From: Streptomyces smyrnaeus
GTDB taxonomy: Bacteria > Actinomycetota > Actinomycetes > Streptomycetales > Streptomycetaceae
NCBI RefSeq assembly: GCF_017676345.1
Contig: NZ_JAFFZM010000011.1
Coordinates: 62,001 to 126,000 of the forward strand
Direction of reading: 5' to 3'
DNA length: 64,000 nt
The notes beneath the pieces were generated by a model. The model was given only the letters and a program-made list of their open reading frames with translations. It did not search any database and was not told the origin of the DNA. The position numbers and the translations under genes were made by a program. The stretch's first letter is position 1, and each line of letters opens with the position of its first letter. Shown here piece by piece: positions 36,062 to 44,787 of this stretch.

Positions 36062-37339
36062 TCAGCGACCCGCGAGCCGGTCGAGTTCGGCACGGTCGAG
36101 TCCGCAGACCTCGGCGACCTCCGCGCTGTCCAGCGCACCGCAGTCGAGGCCGCGCAGCAGATATCCACTGAGCGCGCGGGCGGTGGCGGGCTCGTCCATC
36201 ACGTCGCCGCCCGCCTGGCCCACGTAGGCGGCGAGCCGTTCGCCCGCGCGCCGCATGCCCTCGCGGTAGAAGGCGTAGACGGCGGCGTAGCGGGTGGGCA
36301 GGTGGCCGGGGTGCATGTCCCAGCCCTGGTAGTAGGCGCGGGCGAGCGAGCGCCGTACCAGGGAGTGGTGGAGCCGCCAGGCGTCGTGCACCTGTGCCCG
36401 GTCGCCGGTGGGAACGACGTTGGTGGATCCGTCGGAGAGCCGCACGCCGGTGCCGGCGGCGGCGACCTGCATCACGGCCTTGGCGTGGTCGGCGGCCGGG
36501 TGGTCCATCGCCTGATAGGCGGCGGAGACCCCGCAGGAGGCGCTGTAGTCGAAGGTGCCGTAGTGCAGCGAGGTGGCGCGGCCCTCCGCGGCGTCGATCA
36601 GCCGGGCGACGGTGGCCCGGCCGTCGGCGCCGAGGATCGATTGGGTGGTCTCGATCTGGATCTCGAAGCCGATACGGCCGGCGTCCAGGCCGCGGGCCTT
36701 CTCGAACTCCTCGCACAGCCGGGCCATCGCGGTGACCTGCTCGGGGTAGGTCACCTTGGGCAGCGTCAGCACCAGCCCGTCGGGCAGCCCGCCCGCTTCC
36801 AGCAGTCCGGTGAGGAAGAGGTCGAGGGTGCGGATGCCGCGGTCGCGGACGGCCGCCTCCATGCACTTCATCCGGATCCCGGCGCAGAACGGCGCGGGTC
36901 CCTCGGCGCCCTCCGCGAAGGCCCCGGCGATCAGCTCGGCGGCGCGGACGGCGGCGTCGTCCTCCTCGTCGTCGGACCGGACCCCGTAGCCGTCCTCGAA
37001 GTCGATGCGCAGGTCCTCGACGGGCTCACGGCGCAGTTTGTCCCGGAGCCGGGCATGGACCGGACCGGCCAGTTCCTCGTCCATGCCGAGGACCGCGGCG
37101 AGGGCTGCGGCGTCGGGGGCGTGTGCGTCCAGCAGCGCGCCGGCGGCCTCGCCCCACTCCCGCACGGTGCCGGGCGTCACGACGTCGGCGGGTACGTACA
37201 CGGTGTGCACCGGCTGCCGGGTGCCCGGGTCCCCCGGGTAGCGCCGGGCGAGTTCGGCGTCCACCGGTTCGAGCAGCCGGGAGACCCCCTCCAGCACTCC
37301 GCTGTCCAAGCTCGTACCGACCGTCCCGCCCTGCGCCAT
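36062..37339 (-). CDS. DUF6986 family protein, HpcH/citrate-lyase-like aldolase fold
   Basis: 425 residues from ATG 37339 (GGGAG five bases upstream). The TIM-barrel family of malate/citrate lyase beta subunits is suggested by RIDFEDGYG (metal-binding acid pair near 111-119), LVLTLPKVTYPEQV, and GFEIQIETTQSILG with its conserved Glu. The C-terminal half (LVRRSLARAYYQGWDMHPGH) is specific to this actinobacterial group. Activity is unproven; a C-C lyase acting on a CoA ester or 2-oxoacid is a family-based guess. Confidence 0.75.
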   Translation of the reverse strand: MAQGGTVGTSLDSGVLEGVSRLLEPVDAELARRYPGDPGTRQPVHTVYVPADVVTPGTVREWGEAAGALLDAHAPDAAALAAVLGMDEELAGPVHARLRDKLRREPVEDLRIDFEDGYGVRSDDEEDDAAVRAAELIAGAFAEGAEGPAPFCAGIRMKCMEAAVRDRGIRTLDLFLTGLLEAGGLPDGLVLTLPKVTYPEQVTAMARLCEEFEKARGLDAGRIGFEIQIETTQSILGADGRATVARLIDAAEGRATSLHYGTFDYSASCGVSAAYQAMDHPAADHAKAVMQVAAAGTGVRLSDGSTNVVPTGDRAQVHDAWRLHHSLVRRSLARAYYQGWDMHPGHLPTRYAAVYAFYREGMRRAGERLAAYVGQAGGDVMDEPATARALSGYLLRGLDCGALDSAEVAEVCGLDRAELDRLAGR

Positions 37340-37722
37340 CTGTACTCCCTCTCCCGCACACCGACCAGGCATCAACAAAACGTTGAAGCCAGTGCCGTGA
37401 CGCTAATGGCGGCCTGAGCAGCCAGTCAAGGGTCTCCCTCGCGGACCGCACCCGCGGGCCGCGAAGGGGTGCCGACCGGACCCGGCCATGGTTTCCGGTC
37501 GTCGTGGAGCACCGGGTAACAAGCCATCCGGGCCGAACAGGTGTGGCGCGAAAGGATGTTGCCGCAGGTTGCGAGAGCCTCGGAGGTGTCACTTTCCGCC
37601 ACTGATTCAATGCGAAACGTTACTGAAACATAAGGGGTCGATGTGCTTTATTCCCACGGACTCGGCAAACTCACTTTCGCCGATAGATCCGGCACTTACC
37701 TCAAAGCGGAAGGAAGCACACA
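37340..37722. other. Intergenic region between DUF6986 and inhibitor genes
   Basis: 383 bp with no gene. It contains the inverted repeat TCAAC-N5-GTTGA at 37372-37386 near the DUF6986 start and, nearer the inhibitor gene, a relatively AT-rich leader (about 37600-37700) where its promoter must lie; I cannot place the hexamers with confidence. Confidence 0.5.
37372..37386. promoter_or_regulatory. Operator-like inverted repeat upstream of DUF6986 gene
   Basis: TCAAC-AAAAC-GTTGA, 33 bp upstream of the DUF6986 start codon. The size and spacing suit an IclR- or TetR-type dimer; no regulator gene is adjacent. Confidence 0.35.
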
Positions 37723-38172
37723 ATGCGGAAGACCGCACCCTGGCGCACCGTCCTCACCACGGCGGCTGCTGTCACGGGGGCCGTCAGCGCCCTCGCGCTC
37801 ACGGCAGCACCTGCCGAGGCCGCGCCTGCGAAGGCCACCTCGCTCTACGCACCCTCGGCCCTGGTGCTCACCATCGCGGACGGTGAGAGCGCCGCGACCG
37901 CGGCACCACAGCGTGCCGTCACGCTCAGCTGCACGCCCGGCCCGTCCGGGACCCACCCCGCCGCCGCGAAGGCCTGCACCCAGCTGCGGGCGTCCGGCGG
38001 GGACTTCGAAGCACTGGCCGACGACGCGGGAAGCACCTTCTGCACCAAGGAGTGGCGCCCCGTCGTCGTGACCGCCCAGGGCGTGTGGGAGGGCAAGCGC
38101 GTCGACTACGAGCGTGTCTACGGCAACAACTGCATGAAGCGGGCCGAGGGCGCCTCCGTCTTCGCCTTCTGA
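37723..38172 (+). CDS. Subtilisin inhibitor (SSI family), secreted
   Basis: 149 residues; GGAAGGA eight bases before the ATG. Signal peptide of about 33 residues (basic start, ALTAAPAEAA before the cut). The mature domain has the SSI signatures SLYAPSALVLTI, SAATAAPQRAVTLSC and VTAQGVWEGKRV, ends in SVFAF, and has four Cys for two disulfides. The reactive loop CTKEW puts Lys at P1, so trypsin-like proteases should also be bound. Secreted inhibitor of extracellular serine proteases during development in Streptomyces. Confidence 0.95.
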   Translation: MRKTAPWRTVLTTAAAVTGAVSALALTAAPAEAAPAKATSLYAPSALVLTIADGESAATAAPQRAVTLSCTPGPSGTHPAAAKACTQLRASGGDFEALADDAGSTFCTKEWRPVVVTAQGVWEGKRVDYERVYGNNCMKRAEGASVFAF

Positions 38173-38201
38173 CGGGCAGCCCGCGTCTCCGACAAACGCC
38201 G

Positions 38202-38238
38202 AGGAGCCCCGCACCGAACGCATCGGTGCGGGGCTCCT
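38202..38238. terminator. Bidirectional hairpin terminator
   Basis: Perfect 15-bp stem AGGAGCCCCGCACCG with a 7-nt loop between the convergent inhibitor and etfA genes, 30 bp after the inhibitor stop. Just beyond it lies a perfect 16-bp palindrome CTTCGAGCGCTCGAAG (38257-38272), within a cluster of CTCGAA repeats before the etfA stop. Confidence 0.85.
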
Positions 38239-38294
38239 GTGCGAACCCTCGAAGGACTTCGAGCGCTCGAAGGGCCGAGAGTGCTCGAAAGGCG

Positions 38295-39257
38295 TCAGCC
38301 CTTGCGGGTCTTGATCTCCTCGGTCAGCTGGGGGACGACCTCGAACAGGTCGCCGACCACGCCGTAGTCGACCAGGTCGAAGATCGGGGCCTCGGAGTCC
38401 TTGTTGATGGCCACGATCGTCTTCGAGGTCTGCATACCGGCGCGGTGCTGGATGGCGCCGGAGATGCCGGTGGCGATGTAGAGCTGCGGGGAGACGGTCT
38501 TACCGGTCTGGCCCACCTGGTGCGAGTGCGGGTACCAGCCGGCGTCGACCGCGGCGCGGGAGGCGCCCACCGCGGCGCCCAGCGAGTCGGCCAGGCCCTC
38601 GATCAGCGGGAAGTTCTCGGCGCCGTTGAGGCCGCGACCGCCGGATACCACGATGGCGGCCTCGGTCAGCTCGGGGCGGCCGGTGGACTCGCGCGGGGTA
38701 CGCGAGGTGACCTTGGTGCCGGTGGCCGCTTCGCCGAAGCTCACCGACAGCTGCTCGACCGTACCGGCGGCGGAGGAGGCCTCCGGGGTGGCCGAGTTCG
38801 GCTTGACGGTGATGACCGGGGTGCCCTTGGTGATCCGGGACTTGGTGGTGAACGCGGCGGCGAAGACCGACTGCGTGGTCACCGGGCCCTCGTCACCGGC
38901 CTCCAGGTCGACGGCGTCGGTGACGATGCCGGAGCCGAGGCGCACCGCGAGACGTGCGGCGATCTCCTTGCCCTCGGCGGAGGAGGGGACCAGCACTGCG
39001 GCGGGCGAGACGGACTCGTAGGCGGCCTGCAGGGCGTCCACCTTGGGGACGACGAGGTAGTCGGCGAACTCCGGCGCGTCGGCGGCCAGTACACGGGTGG
39101 CGCCGTACTCGCCGAGCGTCTTGGCGGCGTCCTCGGCGTTCGGGCCGAGGTGCACGGCGACCGGGTCGCCCAGCCGGCGGGCGAGGGTCAGCAGTTCGAG
39201 GGTGGGCTTGCGGACGGCGCCGTCCACGTGGTCGACGTAGACAAGGACTTCAGCCAT
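38295..39257 (-). CDS. etfA: Electron transfer flavoprotein alpha subunit
   Basis: 320 residues, ATG with GGAG nine bases upstream. N-terminal ETF domain ([20 protein letters not shown]), then the C-terminal FAD domain with [33 protein letters not shown] and [14 protein letters not shown]. With EtfB it accepts electrons from acyl-CoA dehydrogenases and passes them to the quinone pool. It follows etfB by 87 bp in the same direction. Confidence 0.97.
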   Translation of the reverse strand: MAEVLVYVDHVDGAVRKPTLELLTLARRLGDPVAVHLGPNAEDAAKTLGEYGATRVLAADAPEFADYLVVPKVDALQAAYESVSPAAVLVPSSAEGKEIAARLAVRLGSGIVTDAVDLEAGDEGPVTTQSVFAAAFTTKSRITKGTPVITVKPNSATPEASSAAGTVEQLSVSFGEAATGTKVTSRTPRESTGRPELTEAAIVVSGGRGLNGAENFPLIEGLADSLGAAVGASRAAVDAGWYPHSHQVGQTGKTVSPQLYIATGISGAIQHRAGMQTSKTIVAINKDSEAPIFDLVDYGVVGDLFEVVPQLTEEIKTRKG

Positions 39258-39344
39258 GGGGTGCTCTCCTGCGGAAGATCAAAGGGAGGTCGGAGGGAAG
39301 GTGCGCGACCGGGCGCGCGGGGAACCGCGGCGCGCCGGGCCGCC

Positions 39345-40136
39345 TTAGACGAACTTGCGCTCCGCGAGGAAGGCGGCCAGCTGCTTGCCGCCGTCGCCCT
39401 CGTCCTTGACGACGGTGCCCGCGGTGCGCGCCGGGCGCTCGGCCACGTCCTCGACCTTGGTCCAGGCGCCCTCCAGGCCGACCTCTTCGGCCTCGATGTC
39501 CAGGTCGTCGAGGTCCAGCGACTCGACGGGCTTCTTCTTGGCGGCCATGATGCCCTTGAAGGAGGGGTAACGCGCCTCGCCCGACTGGTCGGTGACGGAG
39601 ACGACGGCCGGGAGCTGGGCCTCCAGCTGCTCGGTGGCGGCGTCGCCGTCGCGGCGCCCGGTCACCTTGCCGTCCGCCACGGAGACCTCCGACAGCAGCG
39701 TCACCTGCGGCACGCCCAGCCGCTCGGCGAGCATCGCGGGCAGCACGCCCATCGTGCCGTCGGTGGAGGCCATACCGCACACGACCAGGTCGTATCCGGT
39801 CTTCTCGATGGCCTTGGCCAGGACGTAGGAGGTGCCGAGCGCGTCGGTGCCGTGCAGGTCGTCGTCCTCGACGTGCACCGCCTTGTCCGCGCCCATGGAC
39901 AGCGCCTTGCGCAGGGCGTCCTTGGCGTCCTCCGGGCCGACGGTGAGCACGGTGATCTCCGCGTCGTCGACCTCGTCCGAATCCGCGATCTGCAGTGCCT
40001 GCTCGACCGCGTACTCGTCCAGCTCGGAGAGCAGGCCGTCGACCGACTCACGGTCGGTGGTCAGGTCCTCCGCGAAGTGCCGGTCACCGGTGGCGTCGGG
40101 CACGTACTTCACACAGACAACGATCCTCAAGCTCAC
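39345..40136 (-). CDS. etfB: Electron transfer flavoprotein beta subunit
   Basis: 263 residues from GTG 40136 (GGAG about eight bases upstream). Begins LRIVVCVKYVPDA; the AMP-binding fold shows EYAVEQALQI, DAKDALRKALSMGADKAVHV and the signature MAAKKKPVESLDLDDL. Forms the heterodimer with EtfA. The promoter region contains a palindrome typical of fatty-acid-responsive TetR sites. Confidence 0.97.
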   Translation of the reverse strand: MSLRIVVCVKYVPDATGDRHFAEDLTTDRESVDGLLSELDEYAVEQALQIADSDEVDDAEITVLTVGPEDAKDALRKALSMGADKAVHVEDDDLHGTDALGTSYVLAKAIEKTGYDLVVCGMASTDGTMGVLPAMLAERLGVPQVTLLSEVSVADGKVTGRRDGDAATEQLEAQLPAVVSVTDQSGEARYPSFKGIMAAKKKPVESLDLDDLDIEAEEVGLEGAWTKVEDVAERPARTAGTVVKDEGDGGKQLAAFLAERKFV

Positions 40137-40202
40137 GCCGGCTCTCCTACTGCTTCGACTCACGGGTTCCGGTCCGGTGGGACCGGGCGTCCGTCCACAA
40201 TA

Positions 40203-40216
40203 TTACTCGTCAGTAC
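40203..40216. promoter_or_regulatory. TetR-type operator overlapping the etfB promoter
   Basis: TTACTCGTCAGTAC: TACT-N4-AGTA arms, 67 bp upstream of the etfB start and overlapping a -10-like TAATAT (40205-40200, minus strand). The form matches operators of TetR regulators of fatty-acid oxidation in actinobacteria. Confidence 0.45.
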
Positions 40217-40365
40217 ATCCAGCACGTTCCCCGTTCTCAAGACCGTCGAGGTGTGACGTTGCCAACGGGGAGAGTGAACAGCCCAACTCCATCACGCGGG
40301 ACGGTGCGAAGCGAGTGCCCCGCAGCGGGATCTCGATCACGCCGGAGCGCCGGGAGGGGCGCGCT

Positions 40366-40719
40366 TCAAGCGATGGCGCGCCCCAGCGCGGCGATGACAT
40401 CCGGCTTGCGGGGCTGCCCCTGGGCGCGTTGGACGATCCGCCCCTCGGCGTCGAGAACGAGAACGGTGGGCGTACCGGTCACCCCCAGTTCCCGCACGAG
40501 CGCCAGGTGGTCCTCGGCGTCGATCTCGACATGGGCGACGCCCTCGACCATGGCGGCCACCTCGGCGAGCGTGCGGCGAGTGGCACGACAGGGCTGGCAG
40601 AAGGCGCTGGAGAACTGGACGAGGGTGGCCCGCTCCCCGAGCCCCTCCTCGGCGCCGATCGCCTCGGCGCTCACCCTCCCCGGACCTTCGGCCGGGACGG
40701 ATTCCCGCGCCCGCTCCAT
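40366..40719 (-). CDS. Thioredoxin-family protein
   Basis: 117 residues from ATG 40719, chosen because GAGGGG lies six bases upstream; ATG 40755 is in frame but has no ribosome site. Thioredoxin fold with active site FCQPCRA (CXXC near residue 43), cis-Pro region GVTGTPTVLVL and a final helix. The CQPC dipeptide differs from thioredoxin's CGPC, so the redox potential and partners may differ. Stand-alone gene, divergent from plsC. Confidence 0.88.
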   Translation of the reverse strand: MERARESVPAEGPGRVSAEAIGAEEGLGERATLVQFSSAFCQPCRATRRTLAEVAAMVEGVAHVEIDAEDHLALVRELGVTGTPTVLVLDAEGRIVQRAQGQPRKPDVIAALGRAIA

Positions 40720-40822
40720 GACGAACCCCTCGCTTCCCGTACTTCCGGCGTGCATACGGACAAGTCTGCCGTGAGGGTAGCCAGGAGCAACGCTTTGGGG
40801 AACGATCTGCCGCAGTCGGAAG

Positions 40823-40869
40823 TTACGCATCCGTAAGTACCGGCAACCCAAGTTGAGTACCGGCATCCC
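40823..40869. promoter_or_regulatory. Palindrome and direct repeats between trx-like and plsC genes
   Basis: TTACG-CATC-CGTAA at 40823-40836, followed by two copies of AGTACCGGCAWCCC 20 bp apart (40836-40849, 40856-40869), ending 20 bp before the plsC start. Likely regulator binding sites; no candidate regulator adjacent. Confidence 0.4.
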
Positions 40870-40889
40870 GAGACGAAGGGTTCCCCGAC

Positions 40890-41609
40890 GTGGCAGATCT
40901 CCTCTACCCGCCGGTGATCGGTGCGGCGCGAGCGTGGTTCAAGGCTCTCGACCTGCGCTTCGACATCCGCGGCACCACACATGTGCCCTCACGCGGCGGC
41001 GCCGTACTGGTGAGCAACCACATCAGCTATCTGGACTTCATCTTCACCGGGCTGGCGGCCCGCCCCGCCAAGCGGCTGGTGCGGTTCATGGCCAAGGAGT
41101 CGGTTTTCCGGCACAAGGTCTCCGGTCCGCTGATGCGGGCGATGAAGCACATACCGGTGGACCGCTCACGCGGCGAGGACGCCTACGCGCACGCGCTCAA
41201 GGCGCTGCGGTCCGGAGAGGTCATCGGCGTCTTCCCGGAGGCGACGATCTCACCCTCCTTCACGCTCAAGGACTTCAAGACCGGTGCGGCCCGGCTGGCC
41301 CAGGAGGCCCGGGTACCGCTCGTCCCGATGGCACTGTGGGGTACGCAGCGGCTGTGGACCAAGGGCCACAAGCGGGACTTCGGCCGCAACCACTTCCCCG
41401 TCAGCATCCAGGTCGGCGAACCGATCGAGCCCGGCCAGGAAGAATCGGCACTCAGCGTCACCGAGCGGCTGCGCGACCGGATGCAGGAGCTGCTGGAGGC
41501 GGCCCAGCGCACCTACCCCGCCACGCCACAGAGCGCCGCCGACGCCTGGTGGCTACCCGCCCACCTGGGCGGCACAGCCCCCACCCCCGCGCAGGCCCAA
41601 GCGCTGTAG
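40890..41609 (+). CDS. plsC: 1-acylglycerol-3-phosphate acyltransferase (PlsC family)
   Basis: 239 residues, GTG start with AAGGG nine bases upstream. Acyltransferase motif I NHISYLDF (NHX4D, about 42-49), motif II region PAKRLVRFMAKES, motif III FPEATIS (variant of FPEGT, near 114) and motif IV VPLVPMALWG. Transfers an acyl chain to lysophosphatidate at the membrane surface in phospholipid synthesis. Streptomyces carry several paralogues, so the exact acceptor is not certain. Confidence 0.88.
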   Translation: MADLLYPPVIGAARAWFKALDLRFDIRGTTHVPSRGGAVLVSNHISYLDFIFTGLAARPAKRLVRFMAKESVFRHKVSGPLMRAMKHIPVDRSRGEDAYAHALKALRSGEVIGVFPEATISPSFTLKDFKTGAARLAQEARVPLVPMALWGTQRLWTKGHKRDFGRNHFPVSIQVGEPIEPGQEESALSVTERLRDRMQELLEAAQRTYPATPQSAADAWWLPAHLGGTAPTPAQAQAL

Positions 41610-41625
41610 GGAGGAGTGCGCCCCC

Positions 41626-42054
41626 TCACCGGCCCGCATCCGCGAGCAGCCGCAGCAGCGGGGCCGCCGCCAGCACCCGCGCGGCCTCCTCGTCCGACAG
41701 CGTGCCGAGGCGCTCCAGCAGCACCTCCGCCTCGCCGTGTGCCACGCCGCGCAGCGCGCTGACGCCCTCCTCGGTGACGGCCACGCGCGTGGCACGGCCG
41801 TCGGTCGGGTCGGGTTCTCTGCGGACCAGCCCCAGCGTCTCCAGCTCCGCCACGACGGAGGTGGCTGTCGGCTGGGAGCAGGGGACCCGGTCGGCGACGA
41901 CGCCGATCCTGCTGGGACCGGCCTCCGTCAGCATCGACAGGACGATCAGCTGGGTGGGTTGCAGGCCTCCCGTTGGGCTGGCCCGCCGCAGCGACCGCAG
42001 CAGCCGGTGCAAGGCCAGGACCATCTCGAACGCCGCGTCCTGCCGGGTCCCCAT
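41626..42054 (-). CDS. MarR-family transcriptional regulator
   Basis: 142 residues. Winged helix: QPTQLIVLSMLTEAGPSRIGVVADRV, SQPTATSVVAELETLGLVRRE (recognition helix) and ATRVAVTEEGVSAL in the wing. Convergent with plsC (16 bp between stops) and downstream of the asparagine synthase gene, with 63 bp between. Confidence 0.9.
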   Translation of the reverse strand: MGTRQDAAFEMVLALHRLLRSLRRASPTGGLQPTQLIVLSMLTEAGPSRIGVVADRVPCSQPTATSVVAELETLGLVRREPDPTDGRATRVAVTEEGVSALRGVAHGEAEVLLERLGTLSDEEAARVLAAAPLLRLLADAGR

Positions 42055-42117
42055 CGCTCCCCCATGTCTCGTCCTGACCGGATCAGCGGATCGTGCGCTG
42101 ATCAGGTCTTGATCGGG

Positions 42118-43959
42118 TCAGGAGAGTGTAAGCGTCGGTGCGTACATGTCGATCCACAGCGCCAGGTCGAGGACCCGCTCCAGACCGCGCCGGCCGGCCT
42201 GGGTGATCTGCGGGGCCTCGACCTGGACCGCGTGCTGCAGCCAGTCCTTGCTGACCAGGTCGAAGACCTGGTGGGAGGGCTTGGCCAGCAGCTCCTTGGC
42301 GTTCTCCTGCAGTGCCGTGTGGTACTTCGGGTCCTGCGTGGAGGGGTAGGGGCTCTTGACCCGTTCGTAGACGGAACGGGGCAGCACGTCGGCGGTCGCC
42401 TCCCGCAGCAGGCTCTTCTCCCGGCCGTCGAACGACTTGAGCGCCCAGGGGGTGTTGTAGACGTACTCGACCAGTCGGTGGTCGCAGAACGGTACGCGCA
42501 CCTCCAGGCCGACGGCCATGCTGGCGCGGTCCTTGCGGTCGAGCAGGACGCGGACGAACCGGGTGAGGTGCAGATGGCAGATCACCCGCATCCGGTACTC
42601 GAAGTCGCTCTCCCCCTCCAGGCGCTGGACACCGGAGACGGCCGAGGAGTAGCTGTCGCGCACATAGCCGGGCAGATCGAGGGCGCGGGCGAGGGAGTCG
42701 TCGAGGACATCGCTGTCCTCGCCCATGTCCCGGGAGAACCGGACCAGCCACGGGAACGTCTCGGCCTTGCGTGCCTCCTCGTCGAAGAACTGCTTGTAGC
42801 CGCCGAAGACCTCGTCGGCCGACTCGCCCGACAGCGCGACCGTCGAGTGCTGCCGGATGGCCTTGAACAGCAGATGGAGCGAGGCGTCCATGTCTCCCAG
42901 GCCCATGGGTATGTCGCGGGCCCTGATGACGCGGGAGCGCACCTCGGGGTCGGCGAGGTCGTCGGAGCTGAGGACGATGTCCTGGTGCTCGGTGGCGGAC
43001 TCGCGGGCGACGTCGTGCACGAACGGCGTGTCGGGGGTGCCACGCAGCTCGTCGGGGACGAAGTTCTCGGTCTGCCCGACGAAGTCGACGGCGAAGCTGC
43101 GTACCGTCTCACCGCTCTCGCGGAGCCGGCGGGCCGCCAGTGCGGTCATCGCCGAGGAGTCGAGCCCGCCGGACAGCAGGGTGCAGCGCGGTACGTCGGA
43201 GACGAGCTGTCGGCGCACGATGTCGTCCAGCAACTCCCGCACCCGCGCGACCGTCTCGTCCTTGTCGTCGGTGTGCGGCCGGGTCTCCAGCTGCCAGTAG
43301 ACGTGGGTGCGCACGCCGCTCTCACCGACGGTCACCACCGTGCCCGGCTCGACCTCGCGCATGCCCTCCCACACGGCGTGGCCGGGCGTCTTGACGAAGG
43401 CGAACACTTCACGCAGGCCGTCGAGTGAGACCTCGCGGCGGGCCAGCGGGTTGGCGAGGATCGCCTTGGGCTCCGAGCCGAACAGCACGCCGTCGGCGGT
43501 CTCGGCGTAGTAGAAGGGCTTGATGCCCATCCGGTCGCGCACCATGACCAGCTGCTTGGAGCGGCCGTCCCAGATGGCGAAGGCGTACATGCCGTTCAGC
43601 CGTTCGGCCAGGGCCGGGCCCCACTCCAGATAGGCGCGCAGGACCACTTCGGTGTCCGAGTCGGTGCCGAACCGGTGGCCGCGGCCGGTCAGTTCGCGGC
43701 GCAGCTCGGTGTAGTTGTAGGTCTCCCCCGAGTAGACCAGGGCGACGGTGCCCTCGGGGGTCTCGACGGTCATCGGCTGCCTGCCACCGGGAAGATCGAT
43801 GATCGCGAGCCTGCGGTGTCCCAGCGCGGCGGGCCCGGCCGTCCAGGTGCCGGCGTCGTCCGGACCGCGGCAGGACATGGTGTCCGTCATGGCGTCGACG
43901 GTCGTCCGCTCGGAGACCAGGTTCCTGTCGTAGGAGACCCATCCGGTGATTCCGCACAT
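42118..43959 (-). CDS. Asparagine synthase (glutamine-hydrolysing), AsnB type
   Basis: 613 residues. The N-terminal glutaminase has Cys2 as nucleophile (MCGITGWVS), RGPDDAGTW, RLAIIDLPGG and SGETYNYTELR. The C-terminal synthetase has the PP-loop SGGLDSS (near 250) and SGESADEVFGGYKQFF, DRKDRASMAVGLEVRVPF. It makes asparagine or amidates a related carboxylate. GGAGGA lies just before the ATG. Streptomyces hold several paralogues with roles in specialised metabolism or cell-wall amidation; nothing nearby decides between these. Confidence 0.9.
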   Translation of the reverse strand: MCGITGWVSYDRNLVSERTTVDAMTDTMSCRGPDDAGTWTAGPAALGHRRLAIIDLPGGRQPMTVETPEGTVALVYSGETYNYTELRRELTGRGHRFGTDSDTEVVLRAYLEWGPALAERLNGMYAFAIWDGRSKQLVMVRDRMGIKPFYYAETADGVLFGSEPKAILANPLARREVSLDGLREVFAFVKTPGHAVWEGMREVEPGTVVTVGESGVRTHVYWQLETRPHTDDKDETVARVRELLDDIVRRQLVSDVPRCTLLSGGLDSSAMTALAARRLRESGETVRSFAVDFVGQTENFVPDELRGTPDTPFVHDVARESATEHQDIVLSSDDLADPEVRSRVIRARDIPMGLGDMDASLHLLFKAIRQHSTVALSGESADEVFGGYKQFFDEEARKAETFPWLVRFSRDMGEDSDVLDDSLARALDLPGYVRDSYSSAVSGVQRLEGESDFEYRMRVICHLHLTRFVRVLLDRKDRASMAVGLEVRVPFCDHRLVEYVYNTPWALKSFDGREKSLLREATADVLPRSVYERVKSPYPSTQDPKYHTALQENAKELLAKPSHQVFDLVSKDWLQHAVQVEAPQITQAGRRGLERVLDLALWIDMYAPTLTLS

Positions 43960-43977
43960 GCTTCTTCCTCCGGCTCC

Positions 43978-44037
43978 GACCTTCGGTGCGCAGGCCGATA
44001 TGCCCCCACTCCCCGTGAGGAAGTTTCACCGAAGGTC
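43978..44037. promoter_or_regulatory. Long-range inverted repeat in the asnB-type gene leader
   Basis: Perfect 11-bp arms GACCTTCGGTG and CACCGAAGGTC separated by 38 nt, beginning 19 bp upstream of the start codon. Within a transcript this would be a stem next to the ribosome site; as DNA it could be a two-site operator. The AT-rich stretch at 44045-44080 is the probable promoter zone. Confidence 0.4.
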
Positions 44038-44187
44038 ACGTGTATCGGCCATCTATACATTTGCCACTGTGTCACAACCATGTTTCGCCGCACACCCGGG
44101 ACCACGGAGGAACGGAGGAATCACGCCAGTTGTCCGCACATCCGCGGGCGGGGCGCCACCCATGCGGCACCCCGCCCGGACACCGGA

Positions 44188-44769
44188 CTACAGCGCCGTG
44201 TCCAGCAGGTGCCACAGGTGCGCACGGTCCCTGGCCTGCCGCAGCGCACGCAGGACGACCGGGTGGGGCTCGGCGTAGAGCACCGGATAGTCGCACTCGC
44301 CCTTCTCCGGCCAGACGGAGAAGGCCAACTGCTCACGGTCGAGGCTGAACTGCGCGTTCACCCCCGGCTTGTTGCCCCGCGCGTCCTGCCGCACCCAACG
44401 CCGCGCACCGGGGAGCCGCAGCGCGATCAGCCCGTGCAGCACGTTCAGCTTCTGGTAGCAGAAGCCCGCGGGGATGCCCTCCGCGCGCAACAGGGCGACC
44501 AGGGCATGGGACTTGGCGTGACAGATGCCGACCCGCTGGGCGAGCACGTCGGAGGCGCGCCAGGTGAGGCGCCAGTCGTCCACATCGGCGGAGTGCGGGA
44601 TGGCGTCACGGACGAACTCGTAGGCAGCGCGGGCGTATGCGGCCAGATCGCCGTCGGTACGGGCACTCAGCCGGGCAGCCGTCTCGCGGACCAGCGGGTG
44701 GGTGTGGTCGACGGCTTCGTCGGCGGCCAGATAGGCGGACTCGTCGGCGGTGACGGGTGTGAGCATCAT
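44188..44769 (-). CDS. Transglutaminase-like cysteine peptidase domain protein
   Basis: 193 residues. Catalytic Cys in VGICHAKSHALVALLRAEGIPAG (near 82), His in VLHGLIALRLPG and Asp in RWVRQDARG complete the triad of the transglutaminase-like fold. Cytosolic, single domain; such bacterial proteins act as proteases or amidases more often than cross-linkers. No ribosome site before the double ATG. It sits downstream of a 13-bp-stem hairpin. Confidence 0.85.
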   Translation of the reverse strand: MMLTPVTADESAYLAADEAVDHTHPLVRETAARLSARTDGDLAAYARAAYEFVRDAIPHSADVDDWRLTWRASDVLAQRVGICHAKSHALVALLRAEGIPAGFCYQKLNVLHGLIALRLPGARRWVRQDARGNKPGVNAQFSLDREQLAFSVWPEKGECDYPVLYAEPHPVVLRALRQARDRAHLWHLLDTAL

Positions 44770-44787
44770 GCCACGTCAGCCTAGGGC

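Noticed and set aside
42118-43959. Part of a peptide-antibiotic gene cluster
   Set aside because: AsnB-type enzymes occur in such clusters, but no NRPS, lasso or other biosynthetic genes are near.
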